Shown here piece after piece: positions 22,080-36,100 of a stretch of 64,000 bases of DNA (the first letter of the stretch is position 1; each line of letters opens with the position of its first letter). The DNA is from Bactrocera neohumeralis. Its lineage: Eukaryota; Arthropoda; Insecta; Diptera; Tephritidae. The position numbers and the translations under genes were made by a program. The stretch is taken from contig NC_065920.1 of assembly GCF_024586455.1 (NCBI RefSeq), positions 48,505,824-48,569,823 on the forward strand, given 5' to 3'. The notes below the pieces were generated by a model, which saw only the letters and a program-made list of their open reading frames with translations, was not told the DNA's origin and searched no databases.

Positions 22080-24150
22080 GTATGGTGAAATTAAGTGAAC
22101 TATGTATGTTTATATGTTTGTAGGTATGTAGTACGTATGCTTACATAACATTAATGCAAGTTCTAGTATGTATTGTATGCAATATTTTATTTAAGTTTTT
22201 ATTTTAAATTTCATTAATTTATTTCTGTTTAAATTTACTTTTAACTGTTGTTGTTTTAGTAGTTGAGAAATTCCTTTAAGATTCAGTAACAAGAAGTTAG
22301 TAAAGATATGTAGCGTACGTGTGTCTGTATACTTTTTGAGTGTTTAACTACATAACTGTTACACATATATATGTATGTATATGGTATAACTGTATTTTTG
22401 GGGGTGAAAAAGTTTTCAAATAATTTATGTAAATAAATAACTGCATGTAAATATATTTTTTCTAATTTTATGTACGCCATGGTGTGAGTTAGCTTATGTA
22501 TGCGTATATTTACTGCTGTTATGTGGTGTGTGGGTGTGTAGTAATGTATGTTTGTATGCGTATAATTTTTTATTAAATTCAAATATCAACTCTGAACCTC
22601 GAACGTTTTTCAATATTTTTGTTTTTTTTTTTTCAAATATAATACAATTAATTTTGAGAGTATTTATTTGCCTTTTATTTATTTATATAAGTATGTATGC
22701 ATGTATGTTTGTATATGTGTATGTAACTATAAGTATGTAATTAAATATAACTTTAATTTATATGTATATCATTTGCTTTGCTTCAAGTTCTTAGGTTTCC
22801 TTCCATTGCTTTCCAAGACCCCAACTAGTACGAGTATTGTAGTATACATTTGTGAATATTTGTTGGTATGTATGTATGTATGTAGGTATGGCTTTAGTTG
22901 TGATTGTAGGGATTTTGGTTTTTATACCGTTGTGCAAGATGCTCGTTAGCTCCACTGTAAATCATAATTTTAAGATTAATAAGTATTTTAGTAAGACCAA
23001 ATAAAAATTGATAAGTTTAGGAATATAACTGGAAGCAGGCAGTGAAAATTTAAGGCGTTATATCCAGCTAAGAATTTCGAAAAATGGATGTTTTTGTTTA
23101 TTTATCGAATGTGCATTTATTTACATATTTTCTCCAAGAATTTGAAATTGATCCGGCAAATAGATTCGCAGATAACGGCACATTTGTGAAAATGAACTGG
23201 ATCGATCGACTTAAGGGGGTATTCTGGTCTAGGATTTTGAAAAAAATCGATTTTTTTTTTTGCATATTTTGAAAGTTTAGACTTTCAAAAATATGACCTT
23301 GGAAGGATTTTTCAAAATTCGACTTATTTTCGGAGATACAGCCGATTTTGTGACGTGGCGTCCGTGTTCACTAGAATTGTCTCCCAAACTTTAAACGCGT
23401 TTTTCTCGAAACTACTTTTTTTGAGGTAGTTGACATGATATCTCAAGTTCTACTGAACCGATTCCTTTGAAATTTGGTATATATCTTTTTTATACAATGC
23501 TTTATCGTGTCTGCGTTGGATTTCCAAAAATTTTGATTTGAAGTATTTTTAAAAAATTCGAAAAGGTCGAAAAAATCGGGTAAAAAAAATTTTTTTTTTC
23601 AAGTCGACGTCATTTTGTTATTTTTTTTTTAATAATCAACCCGATAACGACATCCTTACTAATGAAGAATCTTCTTGTTTTTTGTGATTTCTACTGAATC
23701 TACTTGAAATCACGTCAACCAGGACGCACCGTTTTTTTTGAATTGCAAAAAAGTCTTGCTCTTCCCCAGACATCGTTTTTTCGGAGGTAATCCAAGAGAT
23801 CGCTTAGGGTATCAGGGCAAACCAAAATTTTTCAAAATAAGTCAAAGTAAGCATAATGGAGAGATATTTTGCTTTTCTATGAAGCAAAACTAATTAGTTT
23901 CGGATCCATTTGTAACTCAGTTTGATAAAAGCGAGCGCAATAATGAAAGACTCTTTCGACAATGAATGGCTCTCAAGTATTCCTTCTTTCGAAGTCGAAA
24001 AGGAAGTATTTTTTCGATGAGACTTCGAAGCTTCATAATATCTACATTTCTTCCATTTGTTAGTGTCCAAACTTGATTTTAAACCCACACTATATTTCTT
24101 CAAGGACTGTTTCCAGTTATATGCCTTTCCGATAGTACTTTCCCACCCAC
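22080..24150. other. AT-rich region with TATG/TACA microsatellites
   Basis: Runs of TATG and related tetranucleotides at about 22110-22140, 22360-22380, 22690-22730 and 22865-22890. At 23200-23840 there is sequence with many GATTTTTC/AAAAATC words, probably a decayed repeat. If Schip1 has an extra last exon (see its entry), it should lie here or further left; I could not locate it. Confidence 0.4.
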
Positions 24151-27100
24151 TTACATATATCTCGTAAGCTCTTCAATATCCACCAGCATGGAGTCTTGTG
24201 AGACATGAAGATCATCCCGTTCCATTAGATTATGCACTAGTGACTCATTTAGCTCTTCAATATGTGTGTGCAGACTATTGACGAGTATTTGGAGTTGCGC
24301 TATATTCATATCGGTTAGCATTTGTCGCGAGACACGACGTTTATCGGCGGTCATTTGGACGCCCACCTTACGCAGCGAAACACGTATGATATCGGTAATC
24401 GGTGATACGCGCCGATTTTGTCGCTCAATCTGCAAAGAAGAAAGTGTTACTAAATGTATACTGTAAATAAAAACTAAATTAAAGTCCAACTTACCTCCAT
24501 TTGCATGTGAGCCATCTCTTTGGCCTGTGCCAATGCCATGCGCGCTTCAATCTGCAGCTTGGCTTGCTTGGTGAAGAAATCACACTCCAAATCTTCACTG
24601 CTGAACGCAGACATTGTCGTTTGGAAACTTTGTTGTTTGCTTTGTGAACGTTGCATTTGTTGTTGTGTTTGATATTTGTTAGCCGCAGCCGCGGAGCTGA
24701 GTGACGAAATTGAGGCGTGTCCACTACCTGCATTTGGGTAGGTGGGTTTGTCGGCCAGGGATATATTAAGTGCACTCATATTATCCACTTGTCTAGCTTT
24801 GGATAATTTCGGGCACGTCTCTGAGTCAGAACTATGGCTTTCGGTGTCCGATGAGGGATCATTTAAGCGACCCAACTGTGCGTCTGTGATGTAATTTATT
24901 TTTTTTTGGTTAATAAAAGGTGTGACAGTAATTTGTGGAATCTTCTTACTTGCTAATCTTGTCTGTATGCCCGTCTTCCAAGCATTTCGCTCCTTGGATT
25001 CCTGGTTGTGTTCCTCCGAACCCATGGCCAAACGTCGACGTATCTCTTCCCGGTCACTGCGACGCTGCAGAGAAATTAGGTAAAGATTAAATCCATGCAA
25101 TAAACGGCAACCAAGTTAAGAATATTAATAGAATTTTGCATAATTTTATTTTCCAGTATAATCTCCAACAGACATTGCTATTTTATTTACTTAAGTTCCG
25201 GTCTTTAAATCTTTGGAATTACTATACTTAAGAGGGATACCAAATTGAACACATCGTTTTTGCACGAAGTATTTGAGAAAAAGGAGGATGGAGTTTATGT
25301 GTAGAAGTTCACGCAAGTGAGGAAAGTTCTCTGATCGCCATTCACTTGGGAGTGGCCAGAAACGATTCTTTTACACATGGCTCAAGCAGCTCACTACTTC
25401 CGGTCTTTGACCAAGTATCCTCTGGGTAGCCTAAGAACATCCATTCGAAGGCGAGCTAATGTGAGAGGGCGAAACATCCCCTACATAAGGTTGTGCGCTG
25501 GGTTTGGGACCCGCCACGTAAAAAGCGCCCCCAATGAAATCTAAACGACAGCCTCGGATGAGAGACCCCCCTTTTGATGACGACCATGGCAAACGAAATA
25601 AGGACTACGATTTGAGGGCATGCATCTGGAATGTCCGGACCCTTAATTGGGAAGGTGCCGCTGCCCAGCTGGTTGATGTCCTCGCGAAAATAAAGGCTGA
25701 CATCACCGCCGTCCAAGAAATGCGATGGACGGGACAAGGACTGAGACGAGTAGGTCCTTGTGACATTTACTACAGTGGCCATATAAAGGAGAGCAAGTTC
25801 GGTGTTGGATTCGTGGTGGGAGAGAGACTCCGTCAGTCATTCACTCCGGCTAGCCACAATCCGCATCAAAGCGAGGTTCTTCATCATATCGCTGATTTGC
25901 GCCCACGCCCCGACGGAAGAGAAGGACGATGTGACCAAAGATGCCTTCTATGAGCGCTTGGAGCGCGCTTATGAGAGCTGTCCCCGCCACGATGTGAAAA
26001 TCGTGCTTGGCGACTTTAACGCCAGGGTGGGCAAAGAAGGTATCTTTGTCACTACGGTCGGTAAATTCAGCCTCCACGACGAAACTTCCCCAAATGGGTT
26101 GAGCTGATTGACTTCGCCGGGTCCCGAAATATGGTTATCTGTAGTGCTAGATTCCAGCATAAGAAGATTTATCAAGCTACCTGGCTGCCTCCGGATCGAA
26201 AAACTACCAACCAGATCGATCATGTTGTGATAGACGGAAGACACGTCTCCAGTTTTTTAGATGTGCGTGCGCTCCAAGGTCCTAACATCGACTCGGACCA
26301 CTATCTTGTTGCAGTTAAGATTCGCACCCGCCTCTGTGCAGCACAAAACGCACGCCAACAAACACAAGAAAGGTTCGACGTCGAGATGCTGCAATCACAA
26401 CAGACAGCCGAACGATTTTCTACTCGGTTTGCACTCCTGCTCTCCGAGAGCACTCATCAACAACTCGGTATAAGGGAACTGTGGGACGGCATTTCAAATT
26501 CCTTACGTACAGCTGCAACCGAAGCCATTGGTTTTCGGAAAGTGCAAAAGAACAGCTGGTACGACGAGGAGTGCCGTGTCGCAGCGGAGAGAAAACAGGC
26601 TGCCTACCTCGCAACGTTACGATCGACCACAACACGTGCGGGATGGGATAGATACCGGGAGTTGAAAAGGGAAGCGAGACGCATTTGAAGACAGAAAAAG
26701 AAAGAGGCTGAAATGCGTGAGTACGAAGAGCTTGATGAGTTGGCCGACAGGGGTAATGCTCGAAAATTCTACGAAAAAATGCGGCGGCTTACAGAAGGTT
26801 TCAAAACCGGAGCATACTCGTGTAGAACCCCCAAAGGTGATCTAGTGACCGATGCCCAGAGCATACTTAAATTATGGAGGGAACACTTCTCCTGCCTGCT
26901 GAATGGCAGTGAACGCACAACGCCAGGAGAAGGCGAACCCGATTCCCAAATCGATGACGATGGAGCAGACGTTCCATTGCCCGACCACGAAAAAGTTCGC
27001 TGCAAAACTAAATAGAGAAGGTACCATCTTCTATAAGAGTGTACAGATGCTGGCGTATGCCGATGATATTGATATCATCGGCCTCAACACCCGCGCCGTT

Positions 27101-30100
27101 AGTTCTGCTTTCTCCAGGCTGGACAAGGAAGCGCAGAAAATGGGTCTGGCAGTGAACGAGGGCAAAACGAAATATCTCCTGTCATCAAACAAACAGTCGT
27201 CGCACTCGCGACTTAGCTCTCACGTCACTGTTGACAGTCATAACTTGGAAGTTGTAGATAATTTCGTCTATTTAAGAACCAGCATTAACACCACCAACAA
27301 TGTCAGCCTGGAAATCCAACGCAGGATTGCTCTTGCCAACAGGTGCTACTTCGGACTGAGTAGGCAATTGAGAAGTAAAGTCCTCTCTCGACGAACAAAA
27401 GCCAAACTCTATAAGTCGCTCATAATTCCCGTCCTGCTATATGGTGCAGAGGCTTAGACGATGACAACAACCGATGAGTAGACGTTACGAGTTTTCGAGA
27501 GAAAAATTCTGCGAAAGATTTATGGTCCTTTGCGCATTGGCCACGGCGAATATCGCATTCGACGGAACGATGAGCTGTACGAGATATACGACGATATTGA
27601 CATAGTTCAGCGAATTAAAAGACAGCGGCTACGCTGGCTAGGTCGTGTTGTCCGGATGGATGAAAACACTCCAGCTCTGAAAGTATTCGACGCAGTACCC
27701 GCAGAGGAAGAGGAAGACCTCCACTCCGTTGGAAGGACCAAGTGGAGAAGGACCTGGCTTCGCTTGGAATATCCAATTGGCGCCATGTAGCGAAAAGAAG
27801 AAACGACTGGCGCGCTGTTGTTAACTCGGCTATAATCGCGTAAGCGGTGTCTACGCCAATTAAGAGAAGAAGAAGAAGATTTGAGAAAAAGATCGGTATC
27901 TTTTGCCAAACTATTTCAATGAAATTTTTGACTATCATTTTGCACATAACCACCACATCTAAACCAAATACGAGTTAATTTCTGTTTTAAATGGAGAACT
28001 GTTCCGTTGCCAGTTCTTGGTCGGCTATAAGTCCGGATCCATTTCGATTAGGTAGGACAGACTTCCTTGGGATCGGATAACGCAACAGTCGAAACTGGAC
28101 TTTCTCTCATCGAAATTGTCTTACGTTGGTAACAAGGCATAGAATTTATTATGAAAAAACCGGTAATGGATCAAGTCTAATCTAAATATATTAAACTTTA
28201 TACGAAATATTGAACTTCAAACGAGAGCCGGTCCTTTGCCATTTATGGCCAGAACATTACCCATATTTTCCTCTGATATCATTATGTGTACAATTGCATA
28301 AAATAGATTCATTATATGAAAAATTAAGAGGTTGAACTTGATAATATCACGTGCTGGTATTCACGAGGTCAAAGTTTATTAAATTCTGTCACTCTTGGCC
28401 TAGATTGAAGTGAAATTTCTCAGTGTTCGATACCCGAAATAAAATGTAGGCGCAATCGACTGATCCTAGCTTTAATTACATAAATGCATAGATATACTTA
28501 TTTTATGAAAAGGAAACGTCGAAAACCTTATAAAGTATATATAAATGATCAGCGTGATGAGCTGAGTCGATTAGACAATTAAGACTGTCTGTCCCTCTGT
28601 ATATACGCGAACTAGTCTCTCCGTTTCTGAAATATCGATCAGAAATTTTGCACACGTCTCTTTCTCCCCAAGAAGCTGCTCATTTGGTCGGTTTTTGACA
28701 ACTATAGCATAAAAGTGCCATACATATTCATCGATCCAAATCAAGGTCTTGTATGGAAAACTTTTTTATTTGACGATACATCTCCGAAGAACTGTTCAGA
28801 TCGAAGCACTTTAGCATACAGCAACCATACAAACTGAACGATCGGAATCAAGTCTTTGTATGGAAAGTTTTTTTTCATTTGACAAGATATATTTAATATT
28901 ATATAAGGCAATGAAAAAATCTCCAGAGAAATTGCTGAGATCGGATTAATATAGCATATAGCTGCCATACAAACTGAATGATCGGAATCAAAGACACATT
29001 AAAGTGAGAGAGATAAATATCTTTTTATCTCCTTTTATGCTATGGTTAATTGCAGCTGCGAAGGGTATTATAGCTTCGATGGTTTTTTTCTTTAAGGTTT
29101 TTATGTATTATACTCTGCCCAGCTGCTTTCAGGTTAAGTGAGCATCCTCAAACAGGTAGTTACATTTTGTGTAGGATAAACTTGAATTCCTTTTCCCCAT
29201 ATTTATTGCGATAAACAATGAACAGCAGGGCAGAAAGAAATAAAAATATACATATTAATAACCTTGGCGTGAAAAAATCCTTAAATATTCATATGAGTCA
29301 GGTTTTGAATATTGTTTTTGTTGTCTAGCGATTTTGTTGTTATCTAGCGATCCGGATTTGCATCAAGCAGCTAAAACTTAAGAATATAAAAGAAACGCCA
29401 ATTTTTTGCAAAAAGCAGTAACGCGAAAATGGAAGCACAGCAATCAGCTGTTTTTTGTTTACAAACAGATGAGAGCGAATTTTACATTTGTATATTGATC
29501 GTTTAATCAAAACTGTCAGTTTAGAGTTTAAATATGCATTTAAAGGTAAATTTTTTGAGAAGTCTGTTTCGAGCTTTCAGCTCTCAAGATATAAAATATA
29601 TGTAAGTACATATATTATAAAATTTCACTGCACTTTCATATGCACGCTTTATCGCTTAATATTTGCACGATTTCTTCTAACTTCTTATATCATAAAAATC
29701 ACGAAAATTCAGCAATATCAAAAAATCTACACAATTCCTTCGCTCAACCTACACTATAGCGCTTGCATTCAGCCACATTTGGATCGGTTACGCGTCCAAA
29801 TTTATCCAGCACATCGCAGAGAAATTCTGGCTCAATATGCCTGCTAAGCTGTGATAATTCTATGACTTTTGTAGCCGTTGTTGTTGTTGTGGCCCTGTAA
29901 ACGCGCGGAAACATCCATGCGGCGCCATCAACCACATCACTATCAGTTTGTCCACATTTCTGATATTTTTTAAAACCGTTTATTTTGCACTTAATACCGA
30001 AAATTATTTTATCCAACATTTTTTGCAAAAATTTAAAAGAGCAACCAATTAATATAAACTAAAAATACACAAAAATGAGTATCGTTTAATAGTATTTTGC

Positions 30101-33100
30101 TTGCAAGGATCTTTCTGGTGTTCACGCACACATTCGTTCGAATACTGATTTATTCATTTGCTTGTACACATGCCGATATCGCAAAGACCCCCTGCCAAAA
30201 TAAGGTTCATATTTACTTACACACACAGGTACTTGATGTTGCACGCACATATGTGCCATATGTAAGTGTGTCTGTCTAGGCAAAAGTCTTCTCCTTCAAA
30301 GGCTCTTTAGAAATCTACCCTGATCTTAGGCTTACGTTGCACATGCAAGCATACAAAAATAACACAAAGACATATGTATGTATGTACGAGTATGTAGGCA
30401 GGTAGGTCGTCTCCAGGGGTGCGCCTGGAACAGATGTTGTTCTTTGTTACAGTATTTCAATCAAGATCGAGCAGCGATTTCCTTCGTTTCATTAAGTTTC
30501 AAGATGCTAACAGCTAGAAGGAAGCACTCGATATTCTTAAGATGCTATAGTGTGCATATGTAAACCTATACATACATACATACATATTGTACTTGTATAT
30601 GCATCTGTTTTCGGGGTAGTTATGTAATTTAAATTAAGCGCTTATTCAAATATGCCTACATACTTACATATGTATATACAGTGAGCCACAAAAGTATTCA
30701 TTAAAAGTGATCGTTTTAGATCACTTTCATGATAAATTTGCGATGTTTTTTTTTCAAATTTTTGGTAACAGGTACGCTGATGGTCTACTTATAATGAATA
30801 TGTATATTGCGCGTAATTTTAATGATAGCTATTTCGTAGGTGTCTTAAGAACTAACGGTACTTGAAATCCTTCGTGAACACTTTTGGTGGCTGGTGTACT
30901 CAGTTCACTTTTTGTGTTTTATGTGAGCAGTTCTGAGTCAGATTAAGTAATTTTTAACACGCCTAACACTTTTAAATGAACTATTAGTGTCATTTTTGAT
31001 AAGACAAAATTCCGAAAATAATACATATTGCAACAAAATCATGAATAACAAGGCATATTGGAGAGAAAAATTGTGCGCGATATTAAAAAAACGAAGTGCT
31101 TTAATTTCTTTTGTTTCAAAAAATTCGAAAACAAACAAATTTTTCGAAAAACCAGGAGCTGTAAAAATGCGATAGAAGGCAGTAAGGTTATTTTAGAGAC
31201 ACTAAATAGTAATGTCTGTAACGAAAATTTATTTTACCCAACGCATTGAAAATCTGTGGAATATGAGAAAGGAAAGACTAATTCGAAACTTAATGGAATA
31301 CCATCAAAACATTGAAGGGTTTTGGGTGGACGTCAATGAAACTTGGTCAAATCCTCAACCTCTCAAATTTTCGTTAACTTAATTCAAAATATGTCTCAGA
31401 TAATAAATATTATTATTAAATAAAGACGGGCATATTAAGTACTAAAAGTGAAACGGACGTTGTACAAAAAAAAAAAAAGTAAAAAAAGATAAAATTCTTT
31501 ATTTTTTTCTGTTACAAATAGTTAAATATAGCAGAAAAAGTATCTTTTATGAACACTTTTGTGGTTTACTATACATACATATATGTATTATGATTTTTTT
31601 TGATAACTTTTTAATAAAATGCAAAACTTTCTTTATTTTAGATTTTTCTGTTACAAATAAAATAAATATAGCAGCAAAAGTAAAAGTTCTGGCTTATTTC
31701 TGTAATCTTTTCAAAAAATGAACGTTAAACTGATTTGAAAACTTGGTTTATTGTATATAGTTTTCATAAAATGTATGAACCAACAAATTTTTCAAATAAA
31801 GAACCGATGAGATTTTGCAAATTTTATGCGTTTTTTTTTTAAAAAAGTTATCAAGCTCTTAAAAAATCACCCGATATATACAAGGACATAATCTGTTATA
31901 TGAAGGTAATTAAGAGAAAAGCAGATCAATATCTCAAAAGCTGAGAGTATCTACAGACAGATATGTCCGGATCGACTTAGCTCGTCACACTGATTATTTA
32001 TATGTCTAGGATCTCCAACGTTTCCATTTGGGTATAACAAACATCGCGCCAAACTTAGTATACCCTGTTCAGGGCATAAGAACTTTCAAACGTTATAAAA
32101 TTCAAATAGTTGTAGGAATAAAGTAAAAGTCTAAAACAATTCGAGAGGTTTTTTTCATATATAAAGGAAAGGAAACATTAGATCAGCAATCTTCTAAATT
32201 CTATTTCTATTCATACGAGATTATACTAGCGTAAACTTCTTGCCATAAACTAAACGAATGGAACGTATTATAGAAAGATTCTTCTTCTTCTTCTTCTTCT
32301 TAATTGGCGTAGACACCGCTTACGCGATTATAGCCGAGTTAACAACAGCGCGCCAGTCGTTTCTTCTTTTCGCTACGTGGCGCCAATTGGATATTCCAAG
32401 CGAAGCCAGGTCCTTCTCCACTTGGTCCTTCCAACGGAGTGGAGGTCTTCCTCTTCCTCTGCTTCCCCCGGCGGGTACTGCGTCGAATACTTTCAGAGCT
32501 GGAGTGTTTTCATCCATCCGGACAACATGACCTAGCCAGCGTAGCCGCTGTCTTTTAATTCGCTGAACTATGTCAATGTCGTCGTATATCTCGTACAGCT
32601 CATCGTTCCATCGAATGCGATATTCGCCGTGGCAAATGCGCAAAGGACCATAAATCTTTCGCAGAATTTTTCTCTCGAAAACTCGTAACGTCGACTCATC
32701 GGTTGCTGTCATCGCCCAAGCCTCTGCACCATATAGCAGGACGGGAATTATGAGCGACTTATAGAGTTTAGCTTTTGTTCGTCGAGAGAGGACTTTACTT
32801 TTCAATTGCCTACTCAGTCCGAAGTAGCACCTGTTGGCAAGAGCAATCCTGCGTTGGATTTCCAGGCTGACATTTTTGGTGGTGTTAATACTGGTTCCTA
32901 AATAGACGAAATTATCTACAACTTCAAAGTTATGACTGTCAACAGTGACGTGAGAGCCAAGTCGCGAGTGCGACGACTGTTTGTTTGATGACAGGAGATG
33001 AAAAATAGAAAGATTACCTTCTTTTATTACCGAGCCTGCGAGCTGGTGGAAGTTCCCCTCAAAGACATTCGGTATAGAAAAGTTGAGCTACAAAGCTGAG

Positions 33101-36100
33101 TTTCATTCAAGCTCAACAAACACTGGGAAACTGACATGGGAGTAGTGGTAAAATATCCCGAGACATTTTTTGAGCTCAATAAAACACATATTCATTTAGA
33201 AATAAGGGTTGTTGTAAACTTAACTATTTTAGCGGATTTGTGACGGAAAATATATGCCGATTATGGACGAGTGGCACTATAAATACTTAACTTCTGAATG
33301 AAAACTGTATATTTGTTTTATGGCATGGAACGACTTGGCGCATTTTACGTCGAGATCTTAAATTGAAAGCATACAAAATACAGCTTCTGAACGAACTGAA
33401 GACGCTCCACCTTCTCAAGCGATCTCGCTTCGCTCTATCGGCTCTTGAAAAGTTCCAAGAAAATCCGAAGTTTCCGAGCCAAATTTTGTTCAGCCATCAG
33501 GCCTATTTCTGGCTCAATGAGTACGTAACAAGCAAAATTGCTGCATTTGGGACGAAGATCATCCTGAAGAGAGTCAAGAGCTGCCATTTCATTTAAAAGA
33601 CAAAAAACAACGGTTTGGTGTGGTTTGTGGGCCGATGAAATTTGTCAAAAATTATGCCGGTGACATCGTAACCGTCAAAGGCGACCGTTATCGCGCCATA
33701 ATAACCGACTATTTGATGCCGGAAAATGAAACTCGTGATCTCGGCGATATTCGCTTTCAATAAGACTGCGGCACTTTCCCACACATCGCATCAATCAATG
33801 AATTTATTGAGAGAACACTTCAGTGAGCAGATAGTTTCACGTTTTGGGCCGGTTGATTAGTAACTTTTTCGACTTTTTCCTGTGGGGATATTTAAAGTCT
33901 AAAGTCTATACGAATAATCTCGCTTTGATTCAGGTCTTGTAGCAAAAATAGGACTCAACTCAATGGATGGCACATCTGTTCTTTCGAATGATAATAAACA
34001 TTCCTCATTTAATTTGAAGTTTCTGTGTTTCTTCTTTAAACAAGTAGAGAACCTCGAAATGGATCATACTTTATGAGAAATACACCTGTGATGGATATTA
34101 TTGTTTCGATTTAGTCAAGTTAACAGATTTTCGTCCTCTAACCATTATCCGTTAAAGCTCATAACGTTATAGAGATAAATCGGAAAATAAATGTTGACCT
34201 TTATTATTAGTTTATTTGCTATGCTTTTGAGATATGCCTTCTCTTTTCATACCCACTGTGTCTCTAATTTAAGTTGACTGAAATCGACGTACAAAATATA
34301 ATTATTAACCATGAAATAAACTTCATACACTTTTTAACCAATTTTCAAAATTAATAAATCATCAGGTGTAATCATGTTGTGATATTTTTTCTAAATTAAA
34401 AGGAAATCTCATAACAGTATATTTCATATCTGACACCTGATATCAAATTTGTGTACGTGTTTCGCGTAGATGAACAAGTTTTCCTCTTCACCTTGACGGA
34501 ATATACATTATTTAACGCGGTAGTAAATATAAATTTTCTTATATTAATACATACAAACAAACAGACTGTTAATTTTCTACACACAAACACACAGATCATT
34601 TCGGTTGATAGCAGAGTTTCCGTTCAGCTTGACTTCCCAATTCAATGTCGGCTTAACCCAAAAACGACAAACATACTATACTTCTCTTCATTCACATGTA
34701 CACAGTACCTATGTACGTATGTATGTATGATTTACCGAACGAAAGTTGCAAATATTTCACCGTTGCGAATTGAAAAGGAAATTACAAAAATATATTCAGT
34801 TTACTTTTTCTTCGAAGTCACTAAGAAGATAACTCTAAAAGTGGCGTCAAAAAATACCACATATTACCATTATTAGCTACTTATGTACTACTAGCTTTAC
34901 TATTAAAAAGTAATGCAAGGTAATAAACGAGAGCTTTTGTTGTTGTGAAACGTTATACTACAATAATAATATTTCAGATATTTTTTAAATTAATGTTAGA
35001 GGGATTTTGGGTGATGATATTACATCCAAGTAATATTAATTATATTCGCAAATATACAGGGTTTGTCCGGAAGGTAATAGCACTGAGTCGATTGAAAAAA
35101 ATATATTGAACCAATCGTCACAATTCTTTAAAAACTTTCAAAATAGGCTCCTTCTGCGTCGATGCAGCGCTGTCAGCGCGATTTCCAAGCATTGAAGGCG
35201 TCCCGGAAAGCATTCTCCGGAATAGCCTTGAGAGCCGAGGTGCATACTGCTTGGATCCCCTCTATGGCGTGTGCACTCGGAAGATTGCCTCTTTGTCTCG
35301 GGATCATACTCAAGGATCAATGACTCGTCACCTGTGATTACGTTACTCAAAAATTGGGGGTCACTTTCACACATGTTCAAATTTTCTTGGCACACTTCCA
35401 CTCGCCGCAATTTCTGAGCGTTAGTGATCACTTATGGGACCATCTTCGCGCACACCTTGCGCATGTTCAAGTGCTCCGTCACAATGTCATGAACCAGAGA
35501 TTTTGATAAATTTAACATCTGGTCAATTAAACGAATACTTAGTCGACGGTCTTAGTTCAAAACTTTGCGCGCACGAGTCACATTGTCGGTGTTTGTCGAA
35601 GTCGCAGGTCTCCCAGCACGGTCTTCATCAGCGACCTTTTCCCGGCCCTCCAAAAAGGCCTGGTGTCACCGAAACACACCACTTCTTGCTAAAGCAACAT
35701 CTGGGTAAGACTGCTTGATCATATCAAACGTCTCTGTCGCAGTTTTGCCGAGTTTCACACAAAATTTAATCGCGTACCCCTGCTCCAACGAGCGCTCCAT
35801 TTTCGGCTTGCACCACTCATAGAAACACCTCACACGAAAATGTTGTCCTGACTCTCTAGGTGCTCGGAGACAACTGACCAGCCGCTAGAAATGCCCTCTA
35901 CCGAATCCAGTCCGAAGTACAGTCGCGGCGGAAGGAAATCAGTCCTATTACTTTCCGGACAAACCCTGTACATACGTTGTCTTCGAGTCTAGCTACTTTT
36001 TTAATTCCCAAATAGGAATAGAAAAAATCAGCCACAGTTTTGTGATATAAACTTTAATTTAAAAAAGTCTATGTTCGGCCGATTTTGAATTTGACTTCAG

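Noticed and set aside
22528..22949. Open frames rich in Tyr, Val and Cys
   Set aside because: Produced by TATG/TGTA microsatellite sequence.
24301..24775. Overlapping open frames (24491-24775 minus, 24266-24466 plus)
   Set aside because: Other-frame shadows of the conserved Schip1 C-terminal exons.
30938..31249. Short overlapping frames on both strands inside the Tc1-like element
   Set aside because: They are by-products of the decayed transposase region.
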